DNA of 64,000 bases from an uncultured Alphaproteobacteria bacterium (GTDB lineage: Bacteria > Pseudomonadota > Alphaproteobacteria > Rs-D84), in assembly GCA_947646585.1 (NCBI GenBank), contig CANSHD010000001.1, forward strand, positions 625,210 through 689,209, given 5' to 3'. The notes beneath the pieces are model-generated. The model saw only the letters and a list, made by a program, of their open reading frames with translations. It was not told the DNA's origin and made no database searches. A program made the position numbers and the translations under genes. Each line of letters starts with the position of its first letter. Positions within the stretch are counted from its first letter, which is position 1. Below, piece after piece: positions 6,747 to 15,660 of the stretch.

Positions 6747-9353
6747 ATGAAATTCAAGGGGTTGACCGCCGCCCAGGTAACGGCCAGTCGCAACCGACAC
6801 GGTGCAAACATAATCCCGGCCCCCGCGCCGAAATCCGCATGGTATTTCTTTGTGGAAATCTTTCGCGACAAGATAAATCTCATTTTGTTAATAATGATGC
6901 TGTTGTTCGTCGCTCTGGCCTTGGTGGGCGTCGGCGACGTGTACGAGGCGATTGGCATCGGTGCGGTTCTGCTTATCGTGTCCGTAATCGGTGTTCGCAC
7001 ACAGCTGCGTGCCCAGAAAAGTGCGCGCGACCTGCAGATGACCGTTAATCTGCATTACTGTAACGTTCTGCGTGACGGTGCGATACAAAAAATAAAAAGC
7101 ACGGATGTCGTTGTCGGCGATATTGTGCAAATTACCGCCGGCCAGGCATTGTGTGCCGACGGATATTTGATTGACGGCGCCATCGCCGTGAACAACGCCA
7201 TATTGAACGGGGAATCCGACGACTGTGAAAAAAGCCCCGTTCCAGGATTTGTATATCGGCCAAAACAGCGTGTCACCGCCGAAGACTATATCGACCAAAA
7301 CAGCGTTTTTGCCGGCACCACCGTGCAGAGCGGCGCGGGATTGATGCGCGTAACGCATGTCGGTGTGCAGACCCAGAACGCCCAGATATTGGGCAGTTTA
7401 AATGTAATAGAAACGGTAAAGACATCCCTGCAGATACAGCTGGACAATTTGGCGGCGCGTATTGGGAAAATAGGCTCGGTCTCTGCGGTGGCGATATTCG
7501 CGGTATTGATATTGACGCAGTATTTTGCGGCCGGCTTTGCCGGGAATATCAATGACATTCGCATGGTATTGGGCGATTTGACCGTGGCGCTGACAATCTT
7601 TGTGGCGGCGGTTCCCGAAGGGCTGCCTTTCATCATCAGTATAATCATCAGCCGCAATGCCGCCCAGATGGCCCGGAATCATATCCTGCCGAAAAATCCG
7701 CAAAAGATTCCGGCGGCGGGTAACCTGCACATAATATGCACGGATAAAACGGGAACGTTAACCCGCGGATGCCTGTCGGTAACGGAAAATTTCTTAGGGG
7801 ATGATACGATATTGGAGCAGGGCGCCCCAACATGGGATATATATGCGTCCAGCGCCGTGCTGAACAATGGGGCGGTATATGATGCGGCGGGCAACCCCGC
7901 CGGCGGGAACAGTACCGACCGCGCCATACTGGCGTCGGTGCCGGCGGACGTTGCGCATGATATAATGCGGCGCTTTGTCATAATCCGTAATGTCCCGTTC
8001 TGCAGTGCGACCAAATTCGCCAAAACTGTCGTGCGCGATGCAGGGACGGGAACTGAAAAAACGTTCGTTCGTGGCGCCACCGAAATCATTTTGAAACACT
8101 GTACGCATTATATGGACCGTAACGACAAAAGGCATCGTTTAAAGCCTGACTCAACAGATGAAATACAGAAACGTATTGCCGCGAAATCGTTGCGCATGGT
8201 CGCCGCCGCATATATCGACGGGGCCGACAATGATGACAATATTCCGGGAAATATGACGCTGATTGCCATTACCGCAATGCGGGATGAACTGCGTCCCGGT
8301 GTCACGGATGCGATTGGCATGCTGGGGCGCGCGGGCATTCAGACAATCATGATAACCGGCGACAATCCGGATACTGCACGCGCCATTGCGACCGACTGTG
8401 GAATAATAACGGGCCTTCATGATATTGTGATAACCGCAACCGAAATGGACGGGCATACCGACGAATGGCTGGCAAAAAATCTGAGCCGGATAAAGGTTAT
8501 TGCGCGCGCGACGCCGGGTGCCAAACTGCGTGTTGTATCGGTGGCCCAGTCCATGAATAAAAGCATCGGTATGTGCGGTGACGGAACGAACGACGCGCCG
8601 GCATTGCGCCGTGCGGACGTGGGCTTTGCAATGGGCGACGGGACCGACGTCGCCAAAGAGGCCGGCGATATCATCATCACGGACAACAATTTTGTATCGG
8701 TTGCCAAATGCGTGCTTGTCGGACGCACATTCCTGCACAACGTCGTCAGCTTCCTGCGGTTCCAGTTGCCGATAAATTTCTCTTTGGTGGCGCTGTGCAT
8801 CGCGTTCCCGTTAATAATCGGGGGCGAGGCATTAACCGCGGTCCAGATACTGATAATCAATATTGTAATGGACAGCCTAAATTCGCTTTCATTCGGTGGC
8901 GAGGCGCCCCGTGACGAATACATGCGCCATCCGGCCCCGCCAAAGGATGCACCACTGCTCTCGCGTCGCGTTATCGGTGATGTCGCCGTTTCCACGCTTA
9001 TATTTATCGGCATCTTTGCGGTGATAATGACGCCGCCGGTGCGCGCAATGTTTGCCACCCCCGCGCAATACGATGCGGCCAGATTCGCACTGCTGGTCAT
9101 AATGTCGATATTGAACGGATTTAATATCCGGGTTGACGGATACAACCTGCTGTCGGGATTGCGTCAAAATCCGATGTTCCTGTATGTGGCGGTCGGCGTT
9201 ATCGGCGGCGCGCTGCTGCTGGTCTCGTTCAGCGGCGCGGCCATGGGTGTGGCGCCGCTGAACCCGCTGCAGTGGGGAATTGTATTCGGCCTGGGGATTA
9301 TGGTTCTGCCATTGGATATGTTGCGCAAAAGATTCCTGCGCCGTCGTCAGTAA
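6747..9353 (+). CDS. Cation-transporting P-type ATPase (P2, calcium-type)
   Basis: 868 residues. ATP-driven cation pump of the inner membrane. Motifs in order: cation-ATPase N-terminal domain (1-40), paired TM helices (about 47-88), actuator motif LNGES (usually TGES; T is N here but the catalytic Glu is kept), TM4 VPEGLP as in calcium pumps, phosphorylation motif ICTDKTGTLT, nucleotide-site RGA, MITGDN, hinge GDGTNDAPAL, then TM5-TM10 with NIVMDSLNSLSFGGE in TM6. The TM4 PEGLP and TM6 N/D residues favour calcium as substrate, but manganese or Na/K-like transport cannot be excluded. The gene stands alone after a terminator. Confidence 0.9.
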   Translation: MKFKGLTAAQVTASRNRHGANIIPAPAPKSAWYFFVEIFRDKINLILLIMMLLFVALALVGVGDVYEAIGIGAVLLIVSVIGVRTQLRAQKSARDLQMTVNLHYCNVLRDGAIQKIKSTDVVVGDIVQITAGQALCADGYLIDGAIAVNNAILNGESDDCEKSPVPGFVYRPKQRVTAEDYIDQNSVFAGTTVQSGAGLMRVTHVGVQTQNAQILGSLNVIETVKTSLQIQLDNLAARIGKIGSVSAVAIFAVLILTQYFAAGFAGNINDIRMVLGDLTVALTIFVAAVPEGLPFIISIIISRNAAQMARNHILPKNPQKIPAAGNLHIICTDKTGTLTRGCLSVTENFLGDDTILEQGAPTWDIYASSAVLNNGAVYDAAGNPAGGNSTDRAILASVPADVAHDIMRRFVIIRNVPFCSATKFAKTVVRDAGTGTEKTFVRGATEIILKHCTHYMDRNDKRHRLKPDSTDEIQKRIAAKSLRMVAAAYIDGADNDDNIPGNMTLIAITAMRDELRPGVTDAIGMLGRAGIQTIMITGDNPDTARAIATDCGIITGLHDIVITATEMDGHTDEWLAKNLSRIKVIARATPGAKLRVVSVAQSMNKSIGMCGDGTNDAPALRRADVGFAMGDGTDVAKEAGDIIITDNNFVSVAKCVLVGRTFLHNVVSFLRFQLPINFSLVALCIAFPLIIGGEALTAVQILIINIVMDSLNSLSFGGEAPRDEYMRHPAPPKDAPLLSRRVIGDVAVSTLIFIGIFAVIMTPPVRAMFATPAQYDAARFALLVIMSILNGFNIRVDGYNLLSGLRQNPMFLYVAVGVIGGALLLVSFSGAAMGVAPLNPLQWGIVFGLGIMVLPLDMLRKRFLRRRQ

Positions 9354-9406
9354 TTGGCATATCCTTCCTATATACTTTGGATATACCGCTGCGCCATAAT
9401 TAAGGC

Positions 9407-10492
9407 ATGTCCACGAAAAAAATACTTCCCGCGCTGCTGTTGGGTTTATCCCTGATGCATGCGAACAGGGCCGATGCCTGTACGGGTATCACCCTGAAAT
9501 CCGACGACGGTTCAACCGTTGTCGCCCGTACAATCGACTGGTCCGGCACAAAAATGAACAACATTTATGTTGTGTCGCCGCGCAATCACAGCGTTCGCAC
9601 CATCACGCCCGACGGTCCCAACACCGGGTTGGAATACACTGCCAAATACGGATACGTCGGTCTGGGGATGGAACAGTCGGAATTTGTTGTCGATGGTATG
9701 AACGAGGCCGGCCTGGTCGCAGAATTATTTTATTTCCCAAATTACGGCGAATATCAACCATATGACAGTGCATACGCCGACCGCACCATCGGTGATTTGG
9801 AATTGGTGTCGTGGTTGCTGGCCCGGTTTGCCACAATTGACGAAGTTATGGATGCCGTGCGCAATGTTCGCATAGTAAACATATATCCCGGGGCGTCAAC
9901 GGTGCATTGGCGCATAACAGACGCCACCGGCCGCCAGGTTATTATGGAAATAACAGACGGTGCTCCGCATTTTTACGACAGTGAAATCGGCGTTTTAACC
10001 AACGCCCCCGGGTACCAGTGGCAGATAACAAATCTGAATAACTATGTAAACCTTAATCCCGGAACGGCGGGCCCGTCAAAGCTGGGTGCGTTAACACTGC
10101 GGGCGTTCGGTTCGGGCAGCGGGTTCCGCGGCCTGCCGGGTGATTTCACACCGCCGTCGCGTTTTGTGCGGGCCGCATTTTTGTCGTCTTTTAACATTCC
10201 GTTAAAGACGGGTTATGATGCATCCATGCATGCGTTCCATATCTTGAATAATTTTGATGTTCCGCTGGCTGTGCAGTACAGCCGTGGCGCCAAACTGCCG
10301 GATATGCCGTCCGCGACCCAGTGGACCGTGGCCACCGATATGGCCGGCCGCATGGTATACTATCGCACCATGTATAACAGTGTAATCCGTTCCATAAACA
10401 TGAACGACATCGATTTCGAGACCGTAGAGTTCCAGTGGCATCCGCTGGACAGTGTCGAGCGTGAAACGATAATTCCTGTGACGATACAGTAA
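9407..10492 (+). CDS. Secreted penicillin V acylase/bile salt hydrolase-type Ntn hydrolase
   Basis: 361 residues. Signal peptide of about 24 residues (MSTKKILPALLLGLSLMHAN...) followed directly by CTGITL; cleavage would free Cys25, the N-terminal nucleophile of the choloylglycine hydrolase family. ARTIDW supplies the conserved Arg and Asp, and LTNAPGYQWQITNL the conserved Asn, in the form typical of the Gram-negative cluster (Bacteroides-like BSH/PVA). PPSRFVRA probably carries the second catalytic Arg. Such enzymes hydrolyse linear amides: conjugated bile salts, penicillin V or acyl-homoserine lactones. Which one is the substrate cannot be read from sequence. The periplasmic or secreted location fits a gut organism. 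A CATAAT 6 nt before the ATG makes a leaderless start possible, but no good -35 is seen. Confidence 0.88.
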   Translation: MSTKKILPALLLGLSLMHANRADACTGITLKSDDGSTVVARTIDWSGTKMNNIYVVSPRNHSVRTITPDGPNTGLEYTAKYGYVGLGMEQSEFVVDGMNEAGLVAELFYFPNYGEYQPYDSAYADRTIGDLELVSWLLARFATIDEVMDAVRNVRIVNIYPGASTVHWRITDATGRQVIMEITDGAPHFYDSEIGVLTNAPGYQWQITNLNNYVNLNPGTAGPSKLGALTLRAFGSGSGFRGLPGDFTPPSRFVRAAFLSSFNIPLKTGYDASMHAFHILNNFDVPLAVQYSRGAKLPDMPSATQWTVATDMAGRMVYYRTMYNSVIRSINMNDIDFETVEFQWHPLDSVERETIIPVTIQ

Positions 10493-10495
10493 AGA

Positions 10496-10523
10496 ACGGG
10501 GGCGACGCCCCCGTTTGTTATTT
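10496..10523. terminator. Bidirectional terminator between convergent genes
   Basis: ACGGGGGCGACGCCCCCGT with a T-run on the + side; lies between the Ntn hydrolase and the M23 peptidase gene. Confidence 0.8.
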
Positions 10524-11612
10524 GTATTTCAGCGTATCAATCGGGTCAAATGCCTTTTTGTGCCCGTATTTCAATTTTATCGGCCCCTTTGGCGTGTTCA
10601 TGGTCGCCGCATGATTTGTATTGTGCAGCTCGTAATGCAAATGGGTTATGTCGATGCCCATACGGAACGGCTTGCCTTGTTTTTTCAGCCCCAGACTGCC
10701 GCCGGTGTATCCCATCGTTCCGATTTGACAGCCGGCCTGAACGCGCTGGCCCCGGCTCACCAGTACAGAGTTCAAATGCATATACCACGATTCAAATCCG
10801 TCGGCATGCTTTATAACGATATAATTGCCGGCCGTTGACTGTGGGGTGTCCGGCTTGACTATTGAAACCACGCCGTCGGCGGTGGCAAATATCGGGGTGT
10901 CAAAATACTTTTTATTGCATCCCAAATCGTTACCCTGATGGGTGTGGCCGCCGCCGCGGTTAACAGCAAATCCGGAACATACCAGCCCGCGCTGAGCCTT
11001 GTCATAAATATCCAGGTCCGGCGACACCGGCACCCCCAGCGGTAATGTTTGACCGCGCGGAATGTGCGGGTGCGTCGTCGCACAATATGTCCCCGGCGCG
11101 CCGGTCGGCGCCTGTGGTGTTGTGGCCGGGGCCGGTGTGGTCGTGGGCGTTGTTGCAGGGGCGACCGGTGTGACACCCGGCGTTGTTGCGGGCGTGTTCG
11201 GTGCCACCTGGGGCGCGGTGGCGACATTATTATTGTTGTCGTTGTTATTGTTGGGGGTTGAATTCTGCTGTGTGTTTTGTGACGGCGCCTGTTGCGTGAC
11301 AGCCGGCGCGTCCGGAACATAAGGCTTGCATTCGGGTTCGTTTGCACCCGGGCCCATACAGTATATCTCGTGCTCTTTTTCTATGCGTTCCACTTCGTCC
11401 GCCAATGCGTCGTTCAAAGGTTGCAGTTGAATACTCATATATGCGCTGGCGTCTTTGTATGGTGCGTATCCGGCCGCTTTGTTTTCCGTCTGGTCTGAAA
11501 AAGAAACGTCATTGACGGTTGTCGGAAATTTTTCCGCGGTTAAAAATCCGGCGTTCGCCGTACCGACCGTCAAAATGCCCGAAAAAAATAAGAAACGGAA
11601 ACCCCTTGCCAT
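10518..11612 (-). CDS. M23-family peptidoglycan endopeptidase with Pro/Thr-rich linker
   Basis: 364 residues from the ATG at 11612. Signal peptide (MARGFRFLFFSGILTVGTANA), an N-terminal domain, then a low-complexity linker rich in Asn, Pro, Ala and Thr (about residues 120-195), then a LytM/M23 domain. Zinc ligands: the first His and Asp in HTHQGNDLG and HxH in HLHYEL near the C-terminus, so it is likely an active D,D-endopeptidase cleaving peptide cross-links in the periplasm. The start is supported by a minus-strand TTGTAC-N17-TAATAT whose predicted +1 is the ATG itself; an in-frame TTG at 11648 would overlap this promoter. The linker suggests reach through the wall or to a partner. Confidence 0.85.
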   Translation of the reverse strand: MARGFRFLFFSGILTVGTANAGFLTAEKFPTTVNDVSFSDQTENKAAGYAPYKDASAYMSIQLQPLNDALADEVERIEKEHEIYCMGPGANEPECKPYVPDAPAVTQQAPSQNTQQNSTPNNNNDNNNNVATAPQVAPNTPATTPGVTPVAPATTPTTTPAPATTPQAPTGAPGTYCATTHPHIPRGQTLPLGVPVSPDLDIYDKAQRGLVCSGFAVNRGGGHTHQGNDLGCNKKYFDTPIFATADGVVSIVKPDTPQSTAGNYIVIKHADGFESWYMHLNSVLVSRGQRVQAGCQIGTMGYTGGSLGLKKQGKPFRMGIDITHLHYELHNTNHAATMNTPKGPIKLKYGHKKAFDPIDTLKYK

Positions 11613-11619
11613 GTGTTTA

Positions 11620-11648
11620 ATATTAAATATATTGCCCCGGCCGTACAA
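11620..11648 (-). promoter_or_regulatory. Leaderless promoter of the M23 peptidase gene
   Basis: Minus strand TTGTAC (11643-11648), 17 nt, TAATAT (11620-11625), then 7 nt to the ATG at 11612, so +1 falls on the start codon. Confidence 0.6.
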
Positions 11649-11676
11649 GAGAAATATTGATTTTATATATACTGTA

Positions 11677-11705
11677 TTGACAAAATACGATATTTGTATT
11701 ATATT
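11677..11705 (+). promoter_or_regulatory. Leaderless promoter of the acetyltransferase gene
   Basis: TTGACA (11677-11682), 17 nt, TATATT (11700-11705), 6 nt, ATG at 11712. There is no Shine-Dalgarno and no room for a 5' UTR. Confidence 0.65.
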
Positions 11706-11711
11706 TTAAGT

Positions 11712-12404
11712 ATGCAAGATATAACCGTAGTCCCTATTTTTAATCAGTCGGCCCCGGGTGTCTGGGAAGATTTCGCATACATCTGCGCAAACACAATGCA
11801 TACGAATTATAATCATAAAGTGGATGTCGCTGAAATCAACGCCGCGATTGACAAGGACCGCCGCCAATGGCGCCGCGGTACGCATTTCGCATTTGGTGCA
11901 TATGACGGCGACAGGATGATAGGCTATATCCAGGGCGATGCGACTGGTCGCTGCGCGACCATACAGTCACTGTATGTTTTGGCCGATTATCAGAAACAAC
12001 ACATCGGTCGTCGTCTGTTGCAACAGGTCGAGCGTGCGGCCACATTGTTCGCCAATCGCACTGAATTAATAGCGCTGGCCAAAGCAGAGCCTTTTTATCG
12101 TGCACACGGTTATCGCAGTATGTACAGCAATGTTTATGCCAAAGCCTTGTCAAATGCGCCGCGCTGTGATTGCCTGCCGGTGTTTAAATGCGTGGGGTCG
12201 ACGGCAAAACAGCTTGTCGCGTTGAATCCGGACTTTGACGCCGCGGCGATAAATAAAGAGCACTTGCCCGCATTTGCATATTTTGACGTGAACAGCAGGA
12301 TTGTCGGTTATTCCGTCGGGGAAAATATTGTGATTGACCCTGCGTGCGGATTGGCAAACATTGTCCGGTCCAGTTTGGTCCGAAATCTGACAAAGGTCAG
12401 ATAA
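11712..12404 (+). CDS. GNAT-family N-acetyltransferase
   Basis: 230 residues. The acetyl-CoA-binding motif A is seen as IQSLYVLADYQKQHIGRRLLQQV (about 77-99), and the preceding strand MIGYIQGD belongs to the same fold; ALAKAEPFYRAHGYR is the C-terminal GNAT element. The last 80 residues form an extra domain of unknown role. Substrate unknown. The gene is divergent from the M23 peptidase gene and convergent with groEL. The start is set by a promoter whose +1 coincides with the ATG; an in-frame ATG at 11694 would overlap the -10 region. Confidence 0.8.
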   Translation: MQDITVVPIFNQSAPGVWEDFAYICANTMHTNYNHKVDVAEINAAIDKDRRQWRRGTHFAFGAYDGDRMIGYIQGDATGRCATIQSLYVLADYQKQHIGRRLLQQVERAATLFANRTELIALAKAEPFYRAHGYRSMYSNVYAKALSNAPRCDCLPVFKCVGSTAKQLVALNPDFDAAAINKEHLPAFAYFDVNSRIVGYSVGENIVIDPACGLANIVRSSLVRNLTKVR

Positions 12405-12436
12405 TTAAAAATCCCCGCGAACCGCGGGGATTTTTA
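12405..12436. terminator. Bidirectional terminator between GNAT gene and groEL
   Basis: AAAAATCCCCGCGAACCGCGGGGATTTTT: perfect stem flanked by A- and T-runs, shared by the two convergent genes. Confidence 0.9.
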
Positions 12437-12443
12437 TATCACC

Positions 12444-14063
12444 TTACATCATTCCGGGCATGCCTGCCGGCATCTGTGCGCCTGCCGGTTTTTCTTCCGG
12501 TATTTCAGACATCACGGCGCCTGTCGTCAACAGTACGCCCGCGGTGCTGGCCGCCGCCGCCAGGGCTGTTTTTACAACCTTTGCCGGGTCGATGATACCG
12601 GCCTTCATCATATCGACATACTCGCCTGTCTGGGCGTTGTATCCCATGTTATAGTCTTTGGCCTCGGATACCTTGCCGACGACGATTTCACCGGATACGC
12701 CCGCGTTTTCGGCAATCTGGGCGCATGGTGCGGACAGGGCGCGGCGAACAATGTCAATACCGACATTCTGGTCGGTGTTGTCACCGGTAACACCGTCCAA
12801 CGCCGCAATCGCACGTACCAGCGCAACGCCGCCGCCGGCGACGATTCCGCCCTCGACCGCGGCGCGTGTCGCCGCCAGTGCGTCGTCAACACGGTCTTTC
12901 TTTTCCTTTACCTCAACCTCGGTCATGCCGCCGACCTTGATAACGGCGACGCCGCCAACCAATTTGGCCAGGCGTTCCGCCAATTTCTCGCGGTCATAAT
13001 CGCTGGTGGTTGTCGCCATTGCGTTGCGAATTTCATCCGCTCGCGCCGCAATTGCCTTTTTGTCGCCACCGCCATGGGCCAGTAATGTCGAATCCTTGCC
13101 GACGACGACTTTTTTCGCCGTCCCCAGTACGTCCATCGAGATATTGTCAAACGTCATTCCCATGTCGTCGGAAATAACCGTCGCGCCTGTTACAATCGCA
13201 ATGTCTTTCAGCATTTCCTTGCGGCGGTCGCCAAATCCGGGCGCCTTTACCGCACATACTTTCAGGCCCCCGCGCAACCGGTTCAGAACCAATGTCGCCA
13301 GTGCCTCTGACTCAACATCTTCGGCAATAATCAGCAGCGGGCGTCCCGACTGTGCAATCGGTTCCAATATCGGCAACAGCGCCTGCAGCCCCGTGATTTT
13401 CTTTTCAGACACCAAAATCTGGGCGCCTTCCAGTTCCGCCAGCATTTTTTCGCTGTTTGTCACGAAATAGGGCGACATAAAGCCCTGCGCGAACTGCATG
13501 CCCTCAACAACGTCGATTTCCGTATCCAGACCCTTGGCCTCTTCAACGGTAATAACACCTTCCTTGCCGACTTTTTCCATTGCCGCGGCGATTTTTTCAC
13601 CGATATCGCGGTCCGAATTGGCGGATATTGTCGCAACCTGGGCGATTTCCGCGCTGTCTTTGACCGGGCGCGCATGTTTGTCGATATCCGCCACAACCTT
13701 TGCCGTCGCAATGTCGATACCGCGTTTGATGTCCATCGGATTCATGCCCGCCGCGATGACACGACGTCCCTCGCGAATCAATTTCTGGGCCAGAACCGTC
13801 GCCGTTGTCGTACCGTCGCCCGCATCGTCGCCCGCTTTCTTTGCAACCTCTTGAACCATGCGCGCACCGATATTTTCCTGCGGGTCGCTCAGGGACACCG
13901 CCTTTGCAACCGTTACGCCGTCCTTGGTCGCCGCCGGCGCGCCGTATGATTTTTCAATAACGACCGTGCGGCCCTTTGGGCCCATTGTAATTTTTACCGC
14001 ATTGGCCAGTTTATCGACCCCGGCCGCCAGTTTATCTGTATTAAATACGATTTCTTTTGCCAT
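12444..14063 (-). CDS. groEL: Chaperonin GroEL (60 kDa)
   Basis: 539 residues. Forms the double ring that folds proteins in an ATP-driven cycle with GroES. Clear family sequence: [20 protein letters not shown] near the N-terminus, [11 protein letters not shown] (ATP site), apical domain around 190-375, and a short Gly/Met-rich tail ending AGMPGMM instead of the usual longer GGM repeat. Transcribed after groES with a 16-nt gap, from an RpoH-type promoter. Confidence 0.98.
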   Translation of the reverse strand: MAKEIVFNTDKLAAGVDKLANAVKITMGPKGRTVVIEKSYGAPAATKDGVTVAKAVSLSDPQENIGARMVQEVAKKAGDDAGDGTTTATVLAQKLIREGRRVIAAGMNPMDIKRGIDIATAKVVADIDKHARPVKDSAEIAQVATISANSDRDIGEKIAAAMEKVGKEGVITVEEAKGLDTEIDVVEGMQFAQGFMSPYFVTNSEKMLAELEGAQILVSEKKITGLQALLPILEPIAQSGRPLLIIAEDVESEALATLVLNRLRGGLKVCAVKAPGFGDRRKEMLKDIAIVTGATVISDDMGMTFDNISMDVLGTAKKVVVGKDSTLLAHGGGDKKAIAARADEIRNAMATTTSDYDREKLAERLAKLVGGVAVIKVGGMTEVEVKEKKDRVDDALAATRAAVEGGIVAGGGVALVRAIAALDGVTGDNTDQNVGIDIVRRALSAPCAQIAENAGVSGEIVVGKVSEAKDYNMGYNAQTGEYVDMMKAGIIDPAKVVKTALAAAASTAGVLLTTGAVMSEIPEEKPAGAQMPAGMPGMM

Positions 14064-14079
14064 TTGTCTTATTCCTTTC

Positions 14080-14367
14080 TTATTTCAAAATACCCAGGAT
14101 ATCGCTTTCTTTGATAATGACATAGTCTTTGCCGTCGATTTTAACCTCGTTCGCGCTGGACGCCCATTTGGCAAACATAACGACGTCGCCCGGGGCCACT
14201 GTCATGGGGATGCGTGTGCCGTTTGATACCTCGCCGTCGCCTGTTGCGATTACGCGTCCGCGTGACGGTTTTTCTTTTGCGTTATCAGGGATTATGATAC
14301 CGCCGGCGGTCTTGGTTTCTTCTTCCATCCGCTCCAGCAGAACATAGTTGTTTAATGGTTTTAGCAT
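14080..14367 (-). CDS. groES: Co-chaperonin GroES (10 kDa)
   Basis: 95 residues from ATG 14367, preceded by AAAGGAG. Forms the heptameric lid of GroEL. The mobile loop is [20 protein letters not shown], then GRVIATGDG and the C-terminal [16 protein letters not shown]. First gene of the groESL operon. No CIRCE repeat is seen upstream; instead an RpoH-type promoter is present. Confidence 0.97.
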   Translation of the reverse strand: MLKPLNNYVLLERMEEETKTAGGIIIPDNAKEKPSRGRVIATGDGEVSNGTRIPMTVAPGDVVMFAKWASSANEVKIDGKDYVIIKESDILGILK

Positions 14368-14390
14368 TTTGTCTCCTTTGCTGTACGCTT

Positions 14391-14419
14391 GATATAGTTC
14401 AGCATTGCCCGATTTCAAG
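14391..14419 (-). promoter_or_regulatory. RpoH (sigma-32)-type heat-shock promoter of groESL
   Basis: Minus strand CTTGAAA (14413-14419), then CTATATC (14391-14397). This fits the alphaproteobacterial heat-shock consensus CTTG-N17/18-CYTATNT and predicts a ~20-nt leader before the groES Shine-Dalgarno. Confidence 0.7.
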
Positions 14420-14477
14420 TCTTGCTTTCACGTCTTCAGTGTACTATCCTGAACCACATCAGACAAGGGGAATAAAT

Positions 14478-14858
14478 ATGTATGACAAAGACAATGTGTT
14501 TGCCAAAATCGCGCGCGGTGAAATCCCGTGTCAAAAGGTGTTCGAGAATGAATACGCGTTAAGTTTCAATGATGTAAATCCAATGTTTGCGACGCATGTA
14601 TTGGTTATCCCAAAGGGGCCGTACATGAACATTTTGGATTTTACCACAAACGCCACCCCGGCCGAGCAGGCGGGTTTCTGGGAATGCTTCAAGGAAAGCG
14701 CCCGTTTGCTGGGGATAGACGATAATTTCAATGTCTTCGCCAATTCGGGGGAGAAAGCGCCGTTCTTTACCCAGTCGGTGTTTCATTTTCATATGCATCT
14801 GGTCGCCGGTCCGCGCAATGACACGTTTCGCAAGATTATGGGGTGCATGTGCAAATAA
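14478..14858 (+). CDS. HIT-family nucleotide-binding protein (HINT-like)
   Basis: 126 residues from ATG 14478, which has AAGGGG upstream. The histidine triad is seen as HFHMHLV near the C-terminus; NVFANSGEKAPFFTQSVFHFHMH is typical of HINT-type purine-nucleoside phosphoramidases. Short, cytoplasmic, single domain. It overlaps the next gene by 16 nt. Confidence 0.85.
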   Translation: MYDKDNVFAKIARGEIPCQKVFENEYALSFNDVNPMFATHVLVIPKGPYMNILDFTTNATPAEQAGFWECFKESARLLGIDDNFNVFANSGEKAPFFTQSVFHFHMHLVAGPRNDTFRKIMGCMCK

Positions 14859-15064
14859 GTGTCCGTGTTGTTCCGCGTGCGCGTCGTAATGCGGTTGAAT
14901 CGCAGCCCGACGGCACATATCGCGTTTATACCACCGCGGCGCCGGCCGACGGCGATGCCAATGCCGCGGTGATAAAAATGCTGTCAAAACACCTTGGGGT
15001 GCCCAAAAGTACCATAAAAATAATTCGCGGGCAAACCGCCCGCGATAAAGTTATTGAATATTAG
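14843..15064 (+). CDS. DUF167/YggU-family protein
   Basis: 73 residues: SVRVVPRARRNAVE, then YRVYTTAAPADGDANAAVIKMLSKHL and IIRGQTARDKVIEY, the signature of the small DUF167 (YggU) family of unknown function. It starts inside the HIT gene, so the two are probably cotranslated. Convergent with the LOG-family gene; the stop codons overlap. Confidence 0.85.
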   Translation: MHVQISVRVVPRARRNAVESQPDGTYRVYTTAAPADGDANAAVIKMLSKHLGVPKSTIKIIRGQTARDKVIEY

Positions 15065-15615
15065 TAATTCAGTACTTTTTCCATCAGCTCTTCCGGCGTC
15101 GTCGCCCCATGCATATTATAATCCTCCGGATGGACAAAGAAACCGTAATGCTTCATATGTACCAACAGGCGTGCGAACGGCGCCCAGAAATGCGCGGTGT
15201 TCATAAAGAACAGGGGCTTGTTCGTCTCGCCAATCTGCTGCATTGTCATAATGTCGGTCAATTCGTTCAGCGTGCCCGTCCCCCCCGGCAGGATAATAAA
15301 CGCATCGGACAGCTCGAACATCTTCTGCTTGCGCTCGTTGACGCCGTCAACAATCTCAAATGCGTGAATCCCTTCGTGCATCGGCTCTTGCTTTGCCACG
15401 ACGTCGTGCGTGGTGATTCCCGTCACATGGCCGCCGTTTTCCAGCGCCGCCGTCGCCACCGTTCCCATCAGGCCGACATTCCCGCCGCCGAACACCATTT
15501 TTATCCCGTTTTGTGCCAGCAGCGCACCGATTTTTGCCGCATCGCGTGCAAATGCCGGGTCGGTCCCGTACTGATGCCCGCAATATACCGCAATTGATTT
15601 TAACTTCCCTGCCAT
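15061..15615 (-). CDS. LOG-family nucleotide phosphoribohydrolase (TIGR00730 type)
   Basis: 184 residues. GGGNVGLMG and PGGTGTLNELTDIMT are the two motifs of the LOG/lysine-decarboxylase-like fold; the latter forms the nucleotide-phosphate site. Family members hydrolyse cytokinin or purine nucleoside 5'-monophosphates to base and ribose 5-phosphate. The Shine-Dalgarno AAGGAAAAAC stands before ATG 15615. Divergent from tilS. Confidence 0.87.
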   Translation of the reverse strand: MAGKLKSIAVYCGHQYGTDPAFARDAAKIGALLAQNGIKMVFGGGNVGLMGTVATAALENGGHVTGITTHDVVAKQEPMHEGIHAFEIVDGVNERKQKMFELSDAFIILPGGTGTLNELTDIMTMQQIGETNKPLFFMNTAHFWAPFARLLVHMKHYGFFVHPEDYNMHGATTPEELMEKVLNY

Positions 15616-15660
15616 GTTTTTCCTTTATTTTTGCGAATTATAGCATAAAATAGCCACGCT

